Shown: positions 26,001-35,340, counted from the first letter of the stretch. The stretch is 60,995 nt of DNA from Candidatus Enterocloster excrementipullorum (GCA_019119575.1 DWWT01000015.1:1-60995), one strand, 5' to 3'. Translations and numbers: made by a program. Notes: a model not told the origin generated them from the sequence alone.

Positions 26001-27005
26001 ATGATACGATTAAAAGATATCGCCCAGGAGGCCGGCGTCAGCATGATGACGGTCTCCCGGGTAATGAATGGAAATAAAAAAGAGGTGTCTCCCAAAACCG
26101 CCGAACGGATTTTGGAAATAGCTGCTCGGATGGGATACGTGCCCAATTCATCCGCCCGCTCCCTGGCTTCCCGGTCTTCCCGGCTTATCGCCGCTGTCCT
26201 GACGGATTACGGCGATGCCCGTAATCCTCTGTGCGACAGCTACAACGGCTGTTTTTTCGGCGAGATTGCCCGGCTGGTTCAGAGAGAAGGCTACGATCTG
26301 ATGATTCATTATGTAAAAGATTACAAAGATATCAGCTACAGCCTGAAGACCTGGAACGTTGCGGGGGCTGTTTTTCTGGGAATGTTTGATGACAATATAC
26401 GGGAGATCCAAGAAAATAATTCTATTCCGCTGATCTTTACGGACAGCTACAGCTCTGTCCGCAGGATCATTAATGTGGGCATAGATGACTATGAGGGCGG
26501 GCGGCTGGCCGCCGGGCACTTTTTGGAAAACGGACATACGAATCTGGCCTTTATCGGCCCCAAGGCTCTGGGCAACGGCCTGATCATGCACCGTCTTCAG
26601 GGCTTCTGCTCCTGTCTGCGGGATGCCGGTGTCTCGCTCCCGCAGGAACACATTCTCCCTTCCGGAGGAGAGGAGCTGACGCCGCTCCTTGAGAAATTGA
26701 CTTCCGGCCCAAATCCGGTGACAGGCATTTTCACGACCTCCGATACCTGCGCCCTTGACTTGTATTATTCGGCCAGCTGCCTGAGCCTGCGTGTGCCGGA
26801 AGATCTTTCCATTATCGGGTTTGACGATCTCCCTCACAGCAGCCGTTCCCTGCCGCCCCTTACCACTGTGCGCCAGGATATTTTTCGGAAGGCAGAGGTG
26901 GCCTGTGAACTCCTGATGAAACATATCCGCGAGCCGGAAAGCCCTGCGGAAAATATTGTCTTGGATGTGAGCCTGGTGGTACGGGGTTCTGTGAAAAAGC
27001 GTTAA
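26001..27005 (+). CDS. LacI-family transcriptional repressor of the GH31 operon
   Basis: A 334-residue repressor. The N-terminal helix-turn-helix reads IRLKDIAQEAGVSMMTVSR, with hinge helix near SSARSLAS, then a periplasmic-binding-protein-like effector domain ending in VSLVVRGSV. It is divergent from the GH31/ABC operon, with two matching operators in between, so it most likely represses both. The inducer is presumably the imported sugar or a GH31 product. Confidence 0.93.
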   Translation: MIRLKDIAQEAGVSMMTVSRVMNGNKKEVSPKTAERILEIAARMGYVPNSSARSLASRSSRLIAAVLTDYGDARNPLCDSYNGCFFGEIARLVQREGYDLMIHYVKDYKDISYSLKTWNVAGAVFLGMFDDNIREIQENNSIPLIFTDSYSSVRRIINVGIDDYEGGRLAAGHFLENGHTNLAFIGPKALGNGLIMHRLQGFCSCLRDAGVSLPQEHILPSGGEELTPLLEKLTSGPNPVTGIFTTSDTCALDLYYSASCLSLRVPEDLSIIGFDDLPHSSRSLPPLTTVRQDIFRKAEVACELLMKHIREPESPAENIVLDVSLVVRGSVKKR

Positions 27006-27043
27006 AGCGTGTTTGAACACCATTCCCTGCACAGCTAATTAAA

Positions 27044-27084
27044 GGCCTGTGAAAACAAGGAAATCCTTTCGTTTCTCACAGGCC
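27044..27084. terminator. Terminator between lacI and ferritin genes
   Basis: GGCCTGTGA (27044-27052) with TCACAGGCC (27076-27084), extended by AAAC/GTTT. It lies in the gap between convergent genes; T runs are short on both sides. Confidence 0.65.
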
Positions 27085-27129
27085 CTTATAGTTTGCTTCG
27101 TCGTCCTCTGTATGCAGGAAGATATCTTA

Positions 27130-27639
27130 TTACAGCACCAGCGAAGGTGCCGCATACGCCCGGGCTTTCAGCTCACTGTTGAGCATATAGAGGCCCTTGG
27201 CATCTGTCCCGTAAAGCTCCATTTTTGTAATCAGGTCAGAGGCATTTTTCTCCTCCTCGCCCTGCTCTTTTACGAACCAGTCCAGCAGCTGCATGGTACG
27301 GAAATCCCGGTCCTCAAAGGCCGCCGCATAAATGTTGTTGATCAGAGAGGTTACATACTGTTCATGTTCCAATCCCTTCTTTAAGGGATCCATATTGTTT
27401 TCCAGTACACAGTCCGGCTTAGCAATAGCCTCAAAAGTTACCTTCCGATCATTGTTATGCAGATACTGATAAAACAGCATCGCGTGATCCCGCTCCTCCT
27501 GGGCCTGAATCCGATACCAGTTTTCAAAGCCGTCCAGACCGGCGTCCGCATAGTAATTGGAAAACTCCAGATACAAATATGCGGAATAGAACTCCTTGTT
27601 GATCTGCTCATTAATGAGCGCGGCTACTTTATCATTCAT
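27130..27639 (-). CDS. ftnA: Ferritin, non-haem (FtnA type)
   Basis: A 169-residue iron-storage protein forming a four-helix bundle that assembles into a 24-mer shell. Ferroxidase residues visible are Glu16 (NKEFYSAY), Glu49 and His52 (QEERDH), Glu93 region and Gln126 (KEQGEEE). No haem-binding bacterioferritin Met is evident. Its own ribosome site (AAAAGGGGAA) precedes the ATG. It lies next to superoxide reductase in the same direction; both limit iron-driven oxidative damage in anaerobes. Confidence 0.95.
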   Translation of the reverse strand: MNDKVAALINEQINKEFYSAYLYLEFSNYYADAGLDGFENWYRIQAQEERDHAMLFYQYLHNNDRKVTFEAIAKPDCVLENNMDPLKKGLEHEQYVTSLINNIYAAAFEDRDFRTMQLLDWFVKEQGEEEKNASDLITKMELYGTDAKGLYMLNSELKARAYAAPSLVL

Positions 27640-27678
27640 GAATCTGTTCCCCTTTTCTGCCTAATAATTAAGTATGCA

Positions 27679-28053
27679 TCACGCCTTCCAAAGGCTGTGC
27701 AGGTTGCAGTAAGCGTAAACTGCCTCCACCTCATCTCCCTCACAGATAGCAAAACAAACCTTTGGCGCATCGCCGGGCTTCAATGCCTTGCGCTGGTTGC
27801 CCTGCTTGGTCTGCAGAGATACCCATTCTATGTAATGCTCAGGCAGCATGGGATGCTCCACAGATCCCACCGTAACCATCACTTTGTTTCCCTCGACCTG
27901 GTAAACCGGCACATGCTTTTCTGCTGCCGCGTCCGTGGTTCCCGGAATAATCTCCTTCATCTTCTGTCCGCAGCACATCACAGGCACCCCGCTGCTCTTC
28001 ACCATGGCAATGATATTGCCGCAATGCTCACATATAAAGAATTTCTGCTCCAT
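27679..28053 (-). CDS. dfx: Desulfoferrodoxin / superoxide reductase
   Basis: A 124-residue two-domain protein. The N-terminal desulforedoxin iron site is Cys8, Cys11, Cys27, Cys28. The C-terminal superoxide-reducing centre has His residues in EKHVPVY, in EHPMLPEHYIEW, and the final Cys-x-x-His of YCNLHSLWK. It reduces superoxide to peroxide without releasing oxygen, a strict-anaerobe trait. AGGAGG precedes the ATG. Confidence 0.95.
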   Translation of the reverse strand: MEQKFFICEHCGNIIAMVKSSGVPVMCCGQKMKEIIPGTTDAAAEKHVPVYQVEGNKVMVTVGSVEHPMLPEHYIEWVSLQTKQGNQRKALKPGDAPKVCFAICEGDEVEAVYAYCNLHSLWKA

Positions 28054-28195
28054 ACAATACCTCCTTTTCCTGGTGTACGTTGTGTGAAAAAATATATACT
28101 CCCTATATATCCTCAGTATATAAGAGTTCCCACTCTATGTCAATCACAGCAGAAGGCACTTCTGGCACGGAGGATAAAAATGCCGGGAAAGGCCC

Positions 28196-28224
28196 CAAAA
28201 ATGCCCGGGATATTTGCATCCCGG
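28196..28224 (-). terminator. Terminator of the TRAP/NagB-like operon
   Basis: On the minus strand CCGGGAT and ATCCCGG (28224-28218 and 28211-28205) form a perfect 7-bp stem followed by GCATTTTT. Confidence 0.75.
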
Positions 28225-28234
28225 ACACCTTACT

Positions 28235-28996
28235 TTAGTTATTTAATTTTTCAGCACTGTCTTCATCCAAATACAGCACTGCATTCTCGTGGGTTCTCAA
28301 AATACTCGCCGGGCAGGAAGGAGACACCGCTCCATTCACTGTTTTTTCCACAGCCTCTGCCTTTGTCTTTCCCGGAACCACACAGAAAACGTACTTTGGT
28401 GCTGTCAGCACAGGAATCGTCAGAGTCAGCGCCTGCTTCGGTACTTCATCAATCGAAGCAAAGCACCCGTCATGCACCTGCTGCATACGGCATACGTCAT
28501 CCAAATCCACAATTTTTACAATGCGGGAATCGTGAAAGTCCGCAACATGAGGATCATTGAAGGCAATATGTCCATTTTCTCCAATACCCATGCAGACAAT
28601 ATCCGCAGGATACTCCTTCAGCAGTTCCGCATACCGCTCGCATTCTTTTTCGGGATCATTTGTGCTGTCCAGGCAGCATACTTTTCCAAAGGGAACCTTG
28701 GAAAAAATCGCGTTCTTCAGAAAATTCCCAAATCCCTGGGGCGCATCCGCTGAAAGCCCTATATATTCATCCATATGAAATGCATTGACTTTCTCCCAGG
28801 GCAATTCTCTGTACATGCTCAGGGAAGCCAAAACTTCATTCTGGGAAGGAGCAGCCGCAAATATCATATTGCACGTTCCTTTTTCCCGAATTACCGCCTC
28901 AATTGCCCTGCGAATATCCTCCGCCGCACGTTCTCCCATTTCTTTCCTTGAGGAAAAAATTCCCCCTCTGAGCAAATCCTTTTGAAACGCTTTCAT
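28235..28996 (-). CDS. Glucosamine-6-phosphate deaminase family protein (first NagB homologue)
   Basis: A 253-residue NagB/6-phosphogluconolactonase-fold protein. Family motifs are FHMDEYIGL, GIGENGHIAFNDP (catalytic His and Asp) and CRMQQVHDGCF. Canonical NagB converts glucosamine-6-P to fructose-6-P and ammonia. It shares the catalytic core with the second homologue at 34606, yet they differ widely elsewhere, so substrates may differ. The ATG at 28996 has TAGGAGGA upstream. It is the last gene of the lacI-TRAP operon, so it should process what the TRAP system imports. Confidence 0.85.
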   Translation of the reverse strand: MKAFQKDLLRGGIFSSRKEMGERAAEDIRRAIEAVIREKGTCNMIFAAAPSQNEVLASLSMYRELPWEKVNAFHMDEYIGLSADAPQGFGNFLKNAIFSKVPFGKVCCLDSTNDPEKECERYAELLKEYPADIVCMGIGENGHIAFNDPHVADFHDSRIVKIVDLDDVCRMQQVHDGCFASIDEVPKQALTLTIPVLTAPKYVFCVVPGKTKAEAVEKTVNGAVSPSCPASILRTHENAVLYLDEDSAEKLNN

Positions 28997-29006
28997 CCCC
29001 ATCCTC

Positions 29007-30311
29007 CTAGACCGTATATCCAAGCACTCTCGGCAAGAACAGGCAGATGTCCGGGAAGAGCACAATCAAAAGCACGACTGCCAGATATGTAAGGTAAAAC
29101 GGCATAAAGCCTTTGATACATTTTTCTATAGGAATCTCCGCTATCGCACAGCCCGCCCACAGCGAAGTTCCCACAGGCGGTGTCAGCAGTCCCAGACCCA
29201 GAGTCAAAACAACAATCAGGCCAAAATGATACGGATTATATCCGATTTCCATTGCCACCGGGTAGAAAATAGGTGTCAACAGGATAATCAAAATACCCAT
29301 ATCCATAAAGCAGCCCAGAATAATCATCAGCAAGATCATAAGGAACATAATAACCGCCGGGCTGCTGGAGATTGTTAAAAACAACTCCGCCACTCGGTTG
29401 GGAACCTTTAAATAAGACAGCACATAGCTAAACGCGCTGGATGTGGCAATGATCGCCATAATTGTGCCCAGCGTTGGCAGCGTATTTAAAAAACACTGAA
29501 ACGTTTTTTTCAAGGTCATCGTTTTATAAACAAATGTTGTAATAACCCAGGCATATACCGCTGCCACAGCTCCTGCCTCCGTAGCAGTAAATACACCCGC
29601 GGAGATTCCCACAGCGACGATTAGAATCGTGCCCAGTCCCAAAATCGCCTGGCGCACAATGCGGATATTCTCTCTCCACGGCTTCGCCTCAGAAATAGGA
29701 TATTTCTTTTTTACCGCAATAATGTAAGATACCGTTGCCAGCGCTGCCGTAAACAGGATACCGGGAATATAGCCGCACATAAACATTGTGCTTATGGAAA
29801 GGCCGCTGCCTGCCGATACCACGTAAAAAATCATGTTCTGGCTGGGCGGAATGATTACACCTTCCACAGACGACGTACAGGTAACTGCTACTGTGTAATC
29901 TGTATCATATCCCTGCTTCTTCATCATAGGAATGATGAATGCGCCGATGGATGTAACATCCGCAATTGATGAACCGGAGATCCCGCCAAACAGCATGGAA
30001 TCAAGGCAGTTAACGATCGCCGTTCCCCCCCGAATGCGCCCTACCAGCACATTGCAAAAGCCTATAATCCGGTCTGCAATTCCGCCCTCTGTCATAATCT
30101 GTGCCATAATAATGAAGAAGGGAACGCACATGAACGTAAAGCTTGTGATGCCGGTAGACATTTTCTGGAATAAGTTCATAAAGGGAATTCCCAGATAAAC
30201 AGCCGTAACCATGGAGGAAACAGCCAGACAAAACGAGATCGGGAATCGCAGAAGCATCAGCACGCATAAAACACTAAACAGTATCGTGGTTCCCATAACA
30301 ACTTCGCTCAT
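29007..30311 (-). CDS. dctM: TRAP transporter large permease (DctM type)
   Basis: A 434-residue integral membrane protein with about 12 hydrophobic spans; family stretches include FVGGISGSSIADVTSIG-like FGGISGSSIADVTS and PPVGTSLWAG. It is the cation-driven channel subunit of a tripartite ATP-independent importer for organic acids, including sialic and uronic acids in known cases. Its ATG overlaps the stop of the small-permease gene (ATGA). Confidence 0.95.
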   Translation of the reverse strand: MSEVVMGTTILFSVLCVLMLLRFPISFCLAVSSMVTAVYLGIPFMNLFQKMSTGITSFTFMCVPFFIIMAQIMTEGGIADRIIGFCNVLVGRIRGGTAIVNCLDSMLFGGISGSSIADVTSIGAFIIPMMKKQGYDTDYTVAVTCTSSVEGVIIPPSQNMIFYVVSAGSGLSISTMFMCGYIPGILFTAALATVSYIIAVKKKYPISEAKPWRENIRIVRQAILGLGTILIVAVGISAGVFTATEAGAVAAVYAWVITTFVYKTMTLKKTFQCFLNTLPTLGTIMAIIATSSAFSYVLSYLKVPNRVAELFLTISSSPAVIMFLMILLMIILGCFMDMGILIILLTPIFYPVAMEIGYNPYHFGLIVVLTLGLGLLTPPVGTSLWAGCAIAEIPIEKCIKGFMPFYLTYLAVVLLIVLFPDICLFLPRVLGYTV

Positions 30312-30880
30312 TCTGTGCCACCTCTTTCTTTGTTGAGTTGTTCAATGCTCCATTCTGTTTCTGCCTCTTTTCTGTACGCGTCAAGAGGTTTTAGAATTGT
30401 TGTCAGTAAGTTCAGCGCGCAGTAAATCAGCATAAGCACACCTCCCACAATCAAAGGAGCAAACAGCCATCCCTGAGAAACCCTGGTAGCCGGCTGCAAT
30501 TTCGGCATATTCAGCTTTGTAATGGTATAGCCGTAAACAATCATCTGCGAAAACAGCCACATAAGAAGCCCATGCCGCATAATGTCAACCGCCTTTTTCA
30601 GAGCCACAGGCAACCTGTTGTAAAGAAAGTACAGCGCTGCATGGGAATCGTGAAAAATGTCAATCGGCATGCACAGGTAACCGAACCACACCAAAAATAT
30701 CAGCGTCAGTTCTTCTGACCAGCTAAAGGGCGAATTAAATATAAAACGCATCACCACCTGGAAAAAAGTAATCAGCAGCATAATAATTAAAAGCGCGCAG
30801 CACACTGCCTTTTCTCCGGTGATTACCTTTTCAACAACGGCTCTTATTTCTTTTATCTTATTTTCCCTCTTATCGTTCAT
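30308..30880 (-). CDS. dctQ: TRAP transporter small permease (DctQ type)
   Basis: A 190-residue membrane protein with four hydrophobic spans and the DctQ signature FSWSEELTLIFLVWFGYL. It bridges the large permease and helps receive the binding protein. GGAGG precedes the ATG; the stop overlaps the dctM start. Confidence 0.93.
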   Translation of the reverse strand: MNDKRENKIKEIRAVVEKVITGEKAVCCALLIIMLLITFFQVVMRFIFNSPFSWSEELTLIFLVWFGYLCMPIDIFHDSHAALYFLYNRLPVALKKAVDIMRHGLLMWLFSQMIVYGYTITKLNMPKLQPATRVSQGWLFAPLIVGGVLMLIYCALNLLTTILKPLDAYRKEAETEWSIEQLNKERGGTE

Positions 30881-30956
30881 CCGCTTCCCTCCAAGTCCCG
30901 CCTCCGGCCTGATCCGGGCTGATGCCCAAAACGGCCGGAGGCTTGAAAATTCCTAT

Positions 30957-32060
30957 TTATTCAACTGCACGGATCTGATCGATCACTTCCTTATACTGCG
31001 GATAGTCCTCATACATAGGAGCAACTGCATCCTGGAATTCTTTTGCGTCTACTTCGATAATCTGGCATCCCTTCTCTTCTACAAGCTTTCTGGACTCCTC
31101 CTGGTAGTCGTCCATTGCCTTCCGCTGCCATACGGCTGCTTCTTTTGCTGCCTCGCGGATTGCATTCTGCTGATTTTCACTCATCTCATCCCATACAGTC
31201 TTGCTCATAATCAAAAGAGCAGGAGGAGCCATGTGTCCGTCCAGTGTATAATACTTAGCGACCTCATAGTGGCCGGATGTATAGTAGGAAACAAAGTCAT
31301 TCTCTGCGCCGTCGATTACGCCTGTCTGCAGTCCCTGGTATACTTCATTGTAAGACATCGGCGTGGCTGCTGCTCCCAGCATCTCGATCATCTTAATCGC
31401 GATATCTGATTCCTGCACACGGATCTTCATACCCTTCATATCTGCCACACAGGTAATCGGCTTTTCCGTTGTATAGAAGTTTCTGGAGCCTGACTCCCAG
31501 TATTCCAGACCGATCATATTGTAATTTTCAAGAGACTTTATGATATTCTGCCCGATCTCTCCGTCAAGCACCTTGTACTTCTGCTCTGTACTGGTGAAAA
31601 TATACGGCAGTGTGAAAACGCCTACCTCATCCGCCGTAGAAGACAGTGCGGATGTGTTTATTCTCGCAAGATCCAATGTGCCCGCATGAACCTGGTCAAT
31701 CGTCTCATTCTCCGTGCCCAGCATGCCGTCCAGATACACTTCAATTTTAACCGTTCCGTTTGTCTTCTCCTCCACAAGGTCCGCAAACATCTGCATGCCC
31801 TGAGAGATTGGATTGTCCTTCGGCTGATTCTCTGCCAGCTTCAGCTCAAATGTCTTTTCATCCGCCGGTGCCTGTGCGCTCTCTTCCTCCGCAGGCGCTT
31901 CCGCCTCGGATTCACTTTCTGCTTCAGAAGCAGCCTGGGTTTCCGCCGGTGCCTGCGTCTCGGCCGGCGCCTGGGTCTCAGCTGTCTCTCCTCCTGAGCA
32001 AGCCGTCAAAGCGGCTGCCGCGATCAATGCGATTCCTAATGCTACACTCTTTTTTTTCAT
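30957..32060 (-). CDS. dctP: TRAP transporter substrate-binding lipoprotein (DctP type)
   Basis: A 367-residue DctP/SiaP-type protein with lipobox LTAC (Cys21) and then a long acidic linker containing APAETQ repeats. The binding domain shows the conserved IRVQESD stretch, in which the Arg contacts the ligand carboxylate, and YNEVYQGLQTGVIDGAEN. A carboxylate-bearing ligand is therefore expected. AAAGGAGAG precedes the ATG. The gene follows lacI by 19 bases and leads dctQ and dctM. Confidence 0.93.
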   Translation of the reverse strand: MKKKSVALGIALIAAAALTACSGGETAETQAPAETQAPAETQAASEAESESEAEAPAEEESAQAPADEKTFELKLAENQPKDNPISQGMQMFADLVEEKTNGTVKIEVYLDGMLGTENETIDQVHAGTLDLARINTSALSSTADEVGVFTLPYIFTSTEQKYKVLDGEIGQNIIKSLENYNMIGLEYWESGSRNFYTTEKPITCVADMKGMKIRVQESDIAIKMIEMLGAAATPMSYNEVYQGLQTGVIDGAENDFVSYYTSGHYEVAKYYTLDGHMAPPALLIMSKTVWDEMSENQQNAIREAAKEAAVWQRKAMDDYQEESRKLVEEKGCQIIEVDAKEFQDAVAPMYEDYPQYKEVIDQIRAVE

Positions 32061-32079
32061 TACTTTTCTCTCCTTTTCT

Positions 32080-33159
32080 TTATAGTTTTATGACATCTTC
32101 ATAGAAGCTCAAACCTGTCTTAAACACCATGCTGATAATGCATTTAATATTTTTCGGCGGCTCTATTCTCTTTACCACATAATCGACCAGAACCTGAAAC
32201 CCTTGAAAGCCTTTATCATAAGGATTTTTATATACCAATGCATCAATTTTCTCTGACCGCAGAAACTCTGCGCTTTCCATGTTCAGATCGGCTCCCATAA
32301 CCTTTACTTTTCCCAGCATACCCGTATCTTCCAAAGCCCGAACCATGGGTTTGTTTTCACGGGCAATCAGAGAAAAAGTTCCTACCACATCATCGTATGC
32401 CTGAAGCCCTTCACAAAAACCGCGATATGTCTTTTCCATATCCTCGCTGTTTGGAAGCTGTTTTATTTTTAACTGACTGTCGTGTTCTTTTAAATACTTT
32501 TTAAATCCTTCAACGGTTTTCTCGTGTACTAGAGAACCGATACGGCCGGAAGAAATCAAAATTGTCCCCTCTTTAGGCAGCATCAGGGAAAATACCTCTG
32601 CACACATTTCTCCAATAATCGTGTCACTGGACGGAATACAGTACAGGCCGTTAATGCCCTCGATCAAGTCATCCAATACCATCACCACAATTTTCTGTGC
32701 TGACAGTCTTTGATATTGAAGAATCACTTCCGGGCTCCGTGTGTAAGAAAATGTCAGTACCGCACTGTATGAGTTTTTATTTTCATCCACTATTTCTTTA
32801 AGCAGCTCAATCTGATCGTTTTCATCCTCTACCTCATACTCATCTGTCTCTACATTCAGTGCACGTATTTCCTTGAGCGCATCCCTGTATCCCTTCCAAA
32901 AATATGCATAATATAAACTTCCTACACCCTGGGCCGAAGGCAAAACTACCGCAATACGGATCGCCTTTCTCTTCATGGAGGAAGCAGCATAATTCGGTTC
33001 GTATCCCATCTCCTTGGCAGTTTCAAGAACCTTTTTTCGCAGCTCCTCCCCTACACCTTCTTTTCCGTAAATCGCCCGATGAACAGAAGTCATGGAAATA
33101 TTCATTTTCTGTGAAATATCCTTTAATGTAACGTTGGAAGCTCTCCCGTCTCTAGTCAT
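32080..33159 (-). CDS. LacI-family regulator of the TRAP/amino-sugar locus
   Basis: A 359-residue regulator with N-terminal helix-turn-helix TLKDISQKMNISMTSVHRA and a sugar-binding-protein-like effector domain of the type found in ribose or xylose repressors (RIAVVLPSAQG, DDLIEGINGLYCIPSS). It is the first gene of the TRAP operon and divergent from nagA-nagB, so it can govern both sides from the shared intergenic region. Effector unknown; an amino sugar or its phosphate is likely. Confidence 0.9.
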   Translation of the reverse strand: MTRDGRASNVTLKDISQKMNISMTSVHRAIYGKEGVGEELRKKVLETAKEMGYEPNYAASSMKRKAIRIAVVLPSAQGVGSLYYAYFWKGYRDALKEIRALNVETDEYEVEDENDQIELLKEIVDENKNSYSAVLTFSYTRSPEVILQYQRLSAQKIVVMVLDDLIEGINGLYCIPSSDTIIGEMCAEVFSLMLPKEGTILISSGRIGSLVHEKTVEGFKKYLKEHDSQLKIKQLPNSEDMEKTYRGFCEGLQAYDDVVGTFSLIARENKPMVRALEDTGMLGKVKVMGADLNMESAEFLRSEKIDALVYKNPYDKGFQGFQVLVDYVVKRIEPPKNIKCIISMVFKTGLSFYEDVIKL

Positions 33160-33212
33160 ATCCTCTTTCCTTCCGCATTGAACGTTTTATATATTTTTTA
33201 ATTATAATTTAT

Positions 33213-33231
33213 CGTTTACGTTAGCGTTTAC
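33213..33231. promoter_or_regulatory. Candidate regulator site between the divergent amino-sugar operons
   Basis: CGTTTAC occurs twice (33213-33219 and 33225-33231), 12 bases apart, around ACGTTAGCGT, which has the ACG/CGT halves seen in LacI-family sites. It sits just upstream of a TATAAT-like box (33206-33201, minus) for the LacI/TRAP side. The symmetry is imperfect. Confidence 0.4.
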
Positions 33232-33330
33232 TTTATAAATAATACATTACACGCTTTCATTTTAATAGTCAATATGCATAATTTACAATTTGTTTTTTGT
33301 GATTTTGTACACTTTTTATTCACAATCATA

Positions 33331-33359
33331 TTGACATAATTTTGGTCCTTAAGTATGAT
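33331..33359 (+). promoter_or_regulatory. Promoter of nagA-nagB
   Basis: TTGACA (33331-33336), 17 bases, TATGAT (33354-33359), about 60 bases before the nagA start. Confidence 0.82.
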
Positions 33360-33418
33360 TAATGCGAGATGCAATTTAAAACATATCTCTAGACTCTCTA
33401 GGAAAGGACCGTACACAC

Positions 33419-34609
33419 ATGCTGCAGTTATTGACAAATGCCAGCGTTATACTGGAAGATCGGATTTTGACAGATGGCTTTGTAGAAATTGACAGTTCTA
33501 CAGGCAGGATTCTCCGCTATGGACAGATGAAAGAGCTTTCTGAAATTCCCCAGAACGCCCTCGACTGCAGGGAACAATATATCTCTCCGGGCTTTATTGA
33601 CTCTCACAGCCACGGAGGAGGAGGCTGTGATTTTATGGATGGGGATTTGGACAGTTTTCTCACGGCCGCCAAACTGCATCTGCAGCATGGAACCACGTCT
33701 ATTCTGCCCACCACACTGACAAGCAGCGATTCGGATCTATATCTCTGCATTGACAATTTCAAAAAAGCAAAAGAAGAGCAACACAGCGGCAATCTGCCCC
33801 ATCTGCTTGGTCTCCACTTGGAAGGCCCCTATTTTTCAGAGCGGGAAAAGGGCGCGCAGAATTCTATCTACATACGCAGCCCCAGCTATGACGATTATAT
33901 GCGCATCTATGATTATGCGGAAGGCAATATCCTCCGCTGGTCCGTTGCACCCGAACTGGACGGCGCACTGGAGATGGGCGATATTCTCAACAAAAAGGGA
34001 GTGCTTATGAGTATAGGCCACACGGCCGCTGATTATGAAACTGTCCGGAATGCGGTCCAGCACGGCTATTCCCATGTGACGCACCTGTATTCCGGCATGA
34101 GCACTATTACAAGAAAAAATGGCTTCCGTATCCTGGGAGTGGTAGAATGCGCCTATCTTTTTGACGAGCTGACGGTGGAGATTATTGCGGACGGCATGCA
34201 TCTTCCGCCCGAACTCCTTCGGCTGATCTTAAAATGCAAAGACAATGATAAAATCTCTCTCATCACAGACAGCATGCGGGGGGCCGGCGAAAAAGAAGGC
34301 CCATCCATCCTCGGAAGCTTAAAGGATGGGCAGGATGTGATTATAGAAGACGGTATTGCCAAGATGCCAGACCGCTCCTGTTTTGCCGGAAGCGTGTGTA
34401 CCACAGACCGCTGCGTCAGAACTTTATATAAGCAGGCCGGCGCATCCCTGGTAAATGCCGTAAGAATGATGACCCTGAATCCCGCCCGACTTCTGCACAT
34501 CGACAGCCATAAGGGATCTATTGAAGTTGGAAAAGATGCCGATCTGCTTGTCTTTAATGACAACATTGACATATCAAATATTTTTGTAGGAGGGAAACAA
34601 GTCAAATGA
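33419..34609 (+). CDS. nagA: N-acetylglucosamine-6-phosphate deacetylase
   Basis: A 396-residue amidohydrolase that converts N-acetylglucosamine-6-P to glucosamine-6-P and acetate. Metal and catalytic residues: HSH in DSHSHGGG, Glu in LHLEGPYF, His in SIGHTAADY, His in VTHLYSGM and Asp in LITDSMRGAG. The usual THLFNAM stretch reads THLYSGM, a small departure near the active site. First gene of the nagA-nagB pair; its stop overlaps the nagB start. Confidence 0.93.
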   Translation: MLQLLTNASVILEDRILTDGFVEIDSSTGRILRYGQMKELSEIPQNALDCREQYISPGFIDSHSHGGGGCDFMDGDLDSFLTAAKLHLQHGTTSILPTTLTSSDSDLYLCIDNFKKAKEEQHSGNLPHLLGLHLEGPYFSEREKGAQNSIYIRSPSYDDYMRIYDYAEGNILRWSVAPELDGALEMGDILNKKGVLMSIGHTAADYETVRNAVQHGYSHVTHLYSGMSTITRKNGFRILGVVECAYLFDELTVEIIADGMHLPPELLRLILKCKDNDKISLITDSMRGAGEKEGPSILGSLKDGQDVIIEDGIAKMPDRSCFAGSVCTTDRCVRTLYKQAGASLVNAVRMMTLNPARLLHIDSHKGSIEVGKDADLLVFNDNIDISNIFVGGKQVK

Positions 34610-35340
34610 AAATTGTTGTAGAAAAAAATGCAGAGCTTCTCGGATTAGCCGCTGCCCGAAACGCAGCCGCCATCCTGCAGGCCGCGATTCAGACAAATGG
34701 ATGCGCCCGTATTGTATTGTCCACCGGCGCTTCCCAATTTGAATTTCTGTCTGCCTTCATCAAACAGGATGTGGATTGGAGCAAAGTTGAAATGTTCCAT
34801 TTGGATGAATATGTTGGTCTTCCCGAGACACATATTGCAAGCTTCCGCAAATATTTAAAGGAACGCTTTGTAAGCCAGGTTCCGTTAAAGGCCGCCTATT
34901 TTGTGAATGGGGAAGGCGATGTGGAAAACAATATCGCGCAGTTAAGCCAGGAGCTTTTAAAGGCCCCCGTCGATCTGGGGCTGATTGGCATCGGAGAGAA
35001 CGGCCACATTGCTTTCAATGACCCGCCCGCTGATCTGGAGGACGCATCCTGCTATAAAGTTGTTCATCTGAATGACCGCTGCAAACAGCAGCAGGTAAAC
35101 GAGGGCTGGTTTGCCACTCTTGATGACGTTCCCGAATGCGCTATTTCCATGACAGTCCAGCAAATACTGAAATGCCGGCACATTATATCTGTGGTTCCCA
35201 ACGAGAGAAAGGCTGAAGCAGTCAAAAACACTCTGGCCCAAAGCCCCAACGCGATGGTTCCCGCCACCCAATTAAAGACACATCCGAACTGGAGCTTATA
35301 TATTGATTCCGGCGCCGCATCGCAGATTATTCTATATTAA
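34606..35340 (+). CDS. nagB: Glucosamine-6-phosphate deaminase (second NagB homologue)
   Basis: A 244-residue NagB: glucosamine-6-P to fructose-6-P and ammonia. Motifs are STGASQFEFL (phosphate site), FHLDEYVGL, GIGENGHIAFNDPP and CKQQQVNEGWF. Length matches the short Bacillus-type enzymes without an allosteric extension. ATGA overlap with nagA indicates coupling. With nagA it completes entry of amino sugar phosphate into glycolysis. Confidence 0.93.
   Translation: MKIVVEKNAELLGLAAARNAAAILQAAIQTNGCARIVLSTGASQFEFLSAFIKQDVDWSKVEMFHLDEYVGLPETHIASFRKYLKERFVSQVPLKAAYFVNGEGDVENNIAQLSQELLKAPVDLGLIGIGENGHIAFNDPPADLEDASCYKVVHLNDRCKQQQVNEGWFATLDDVPECAISMTVQQILKCRHIISVVPNERKAEAVKNTLAQSPNAMVPATQLKTHPNWSLYIDSGAASQIILY

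Noticed and set aside
26148..27032. 294-codon open frame on the minus strand opposite the LacI gene
   Set aside because: It is the mirror of a clear LacI repressor and ends in its terminator region.
27457..28560. 367-codon open frame on the plus strand over ferritin, SOR and the NagB homologue
   Set aside because: It runs antisense to three recognised genes and has no ribosome site.
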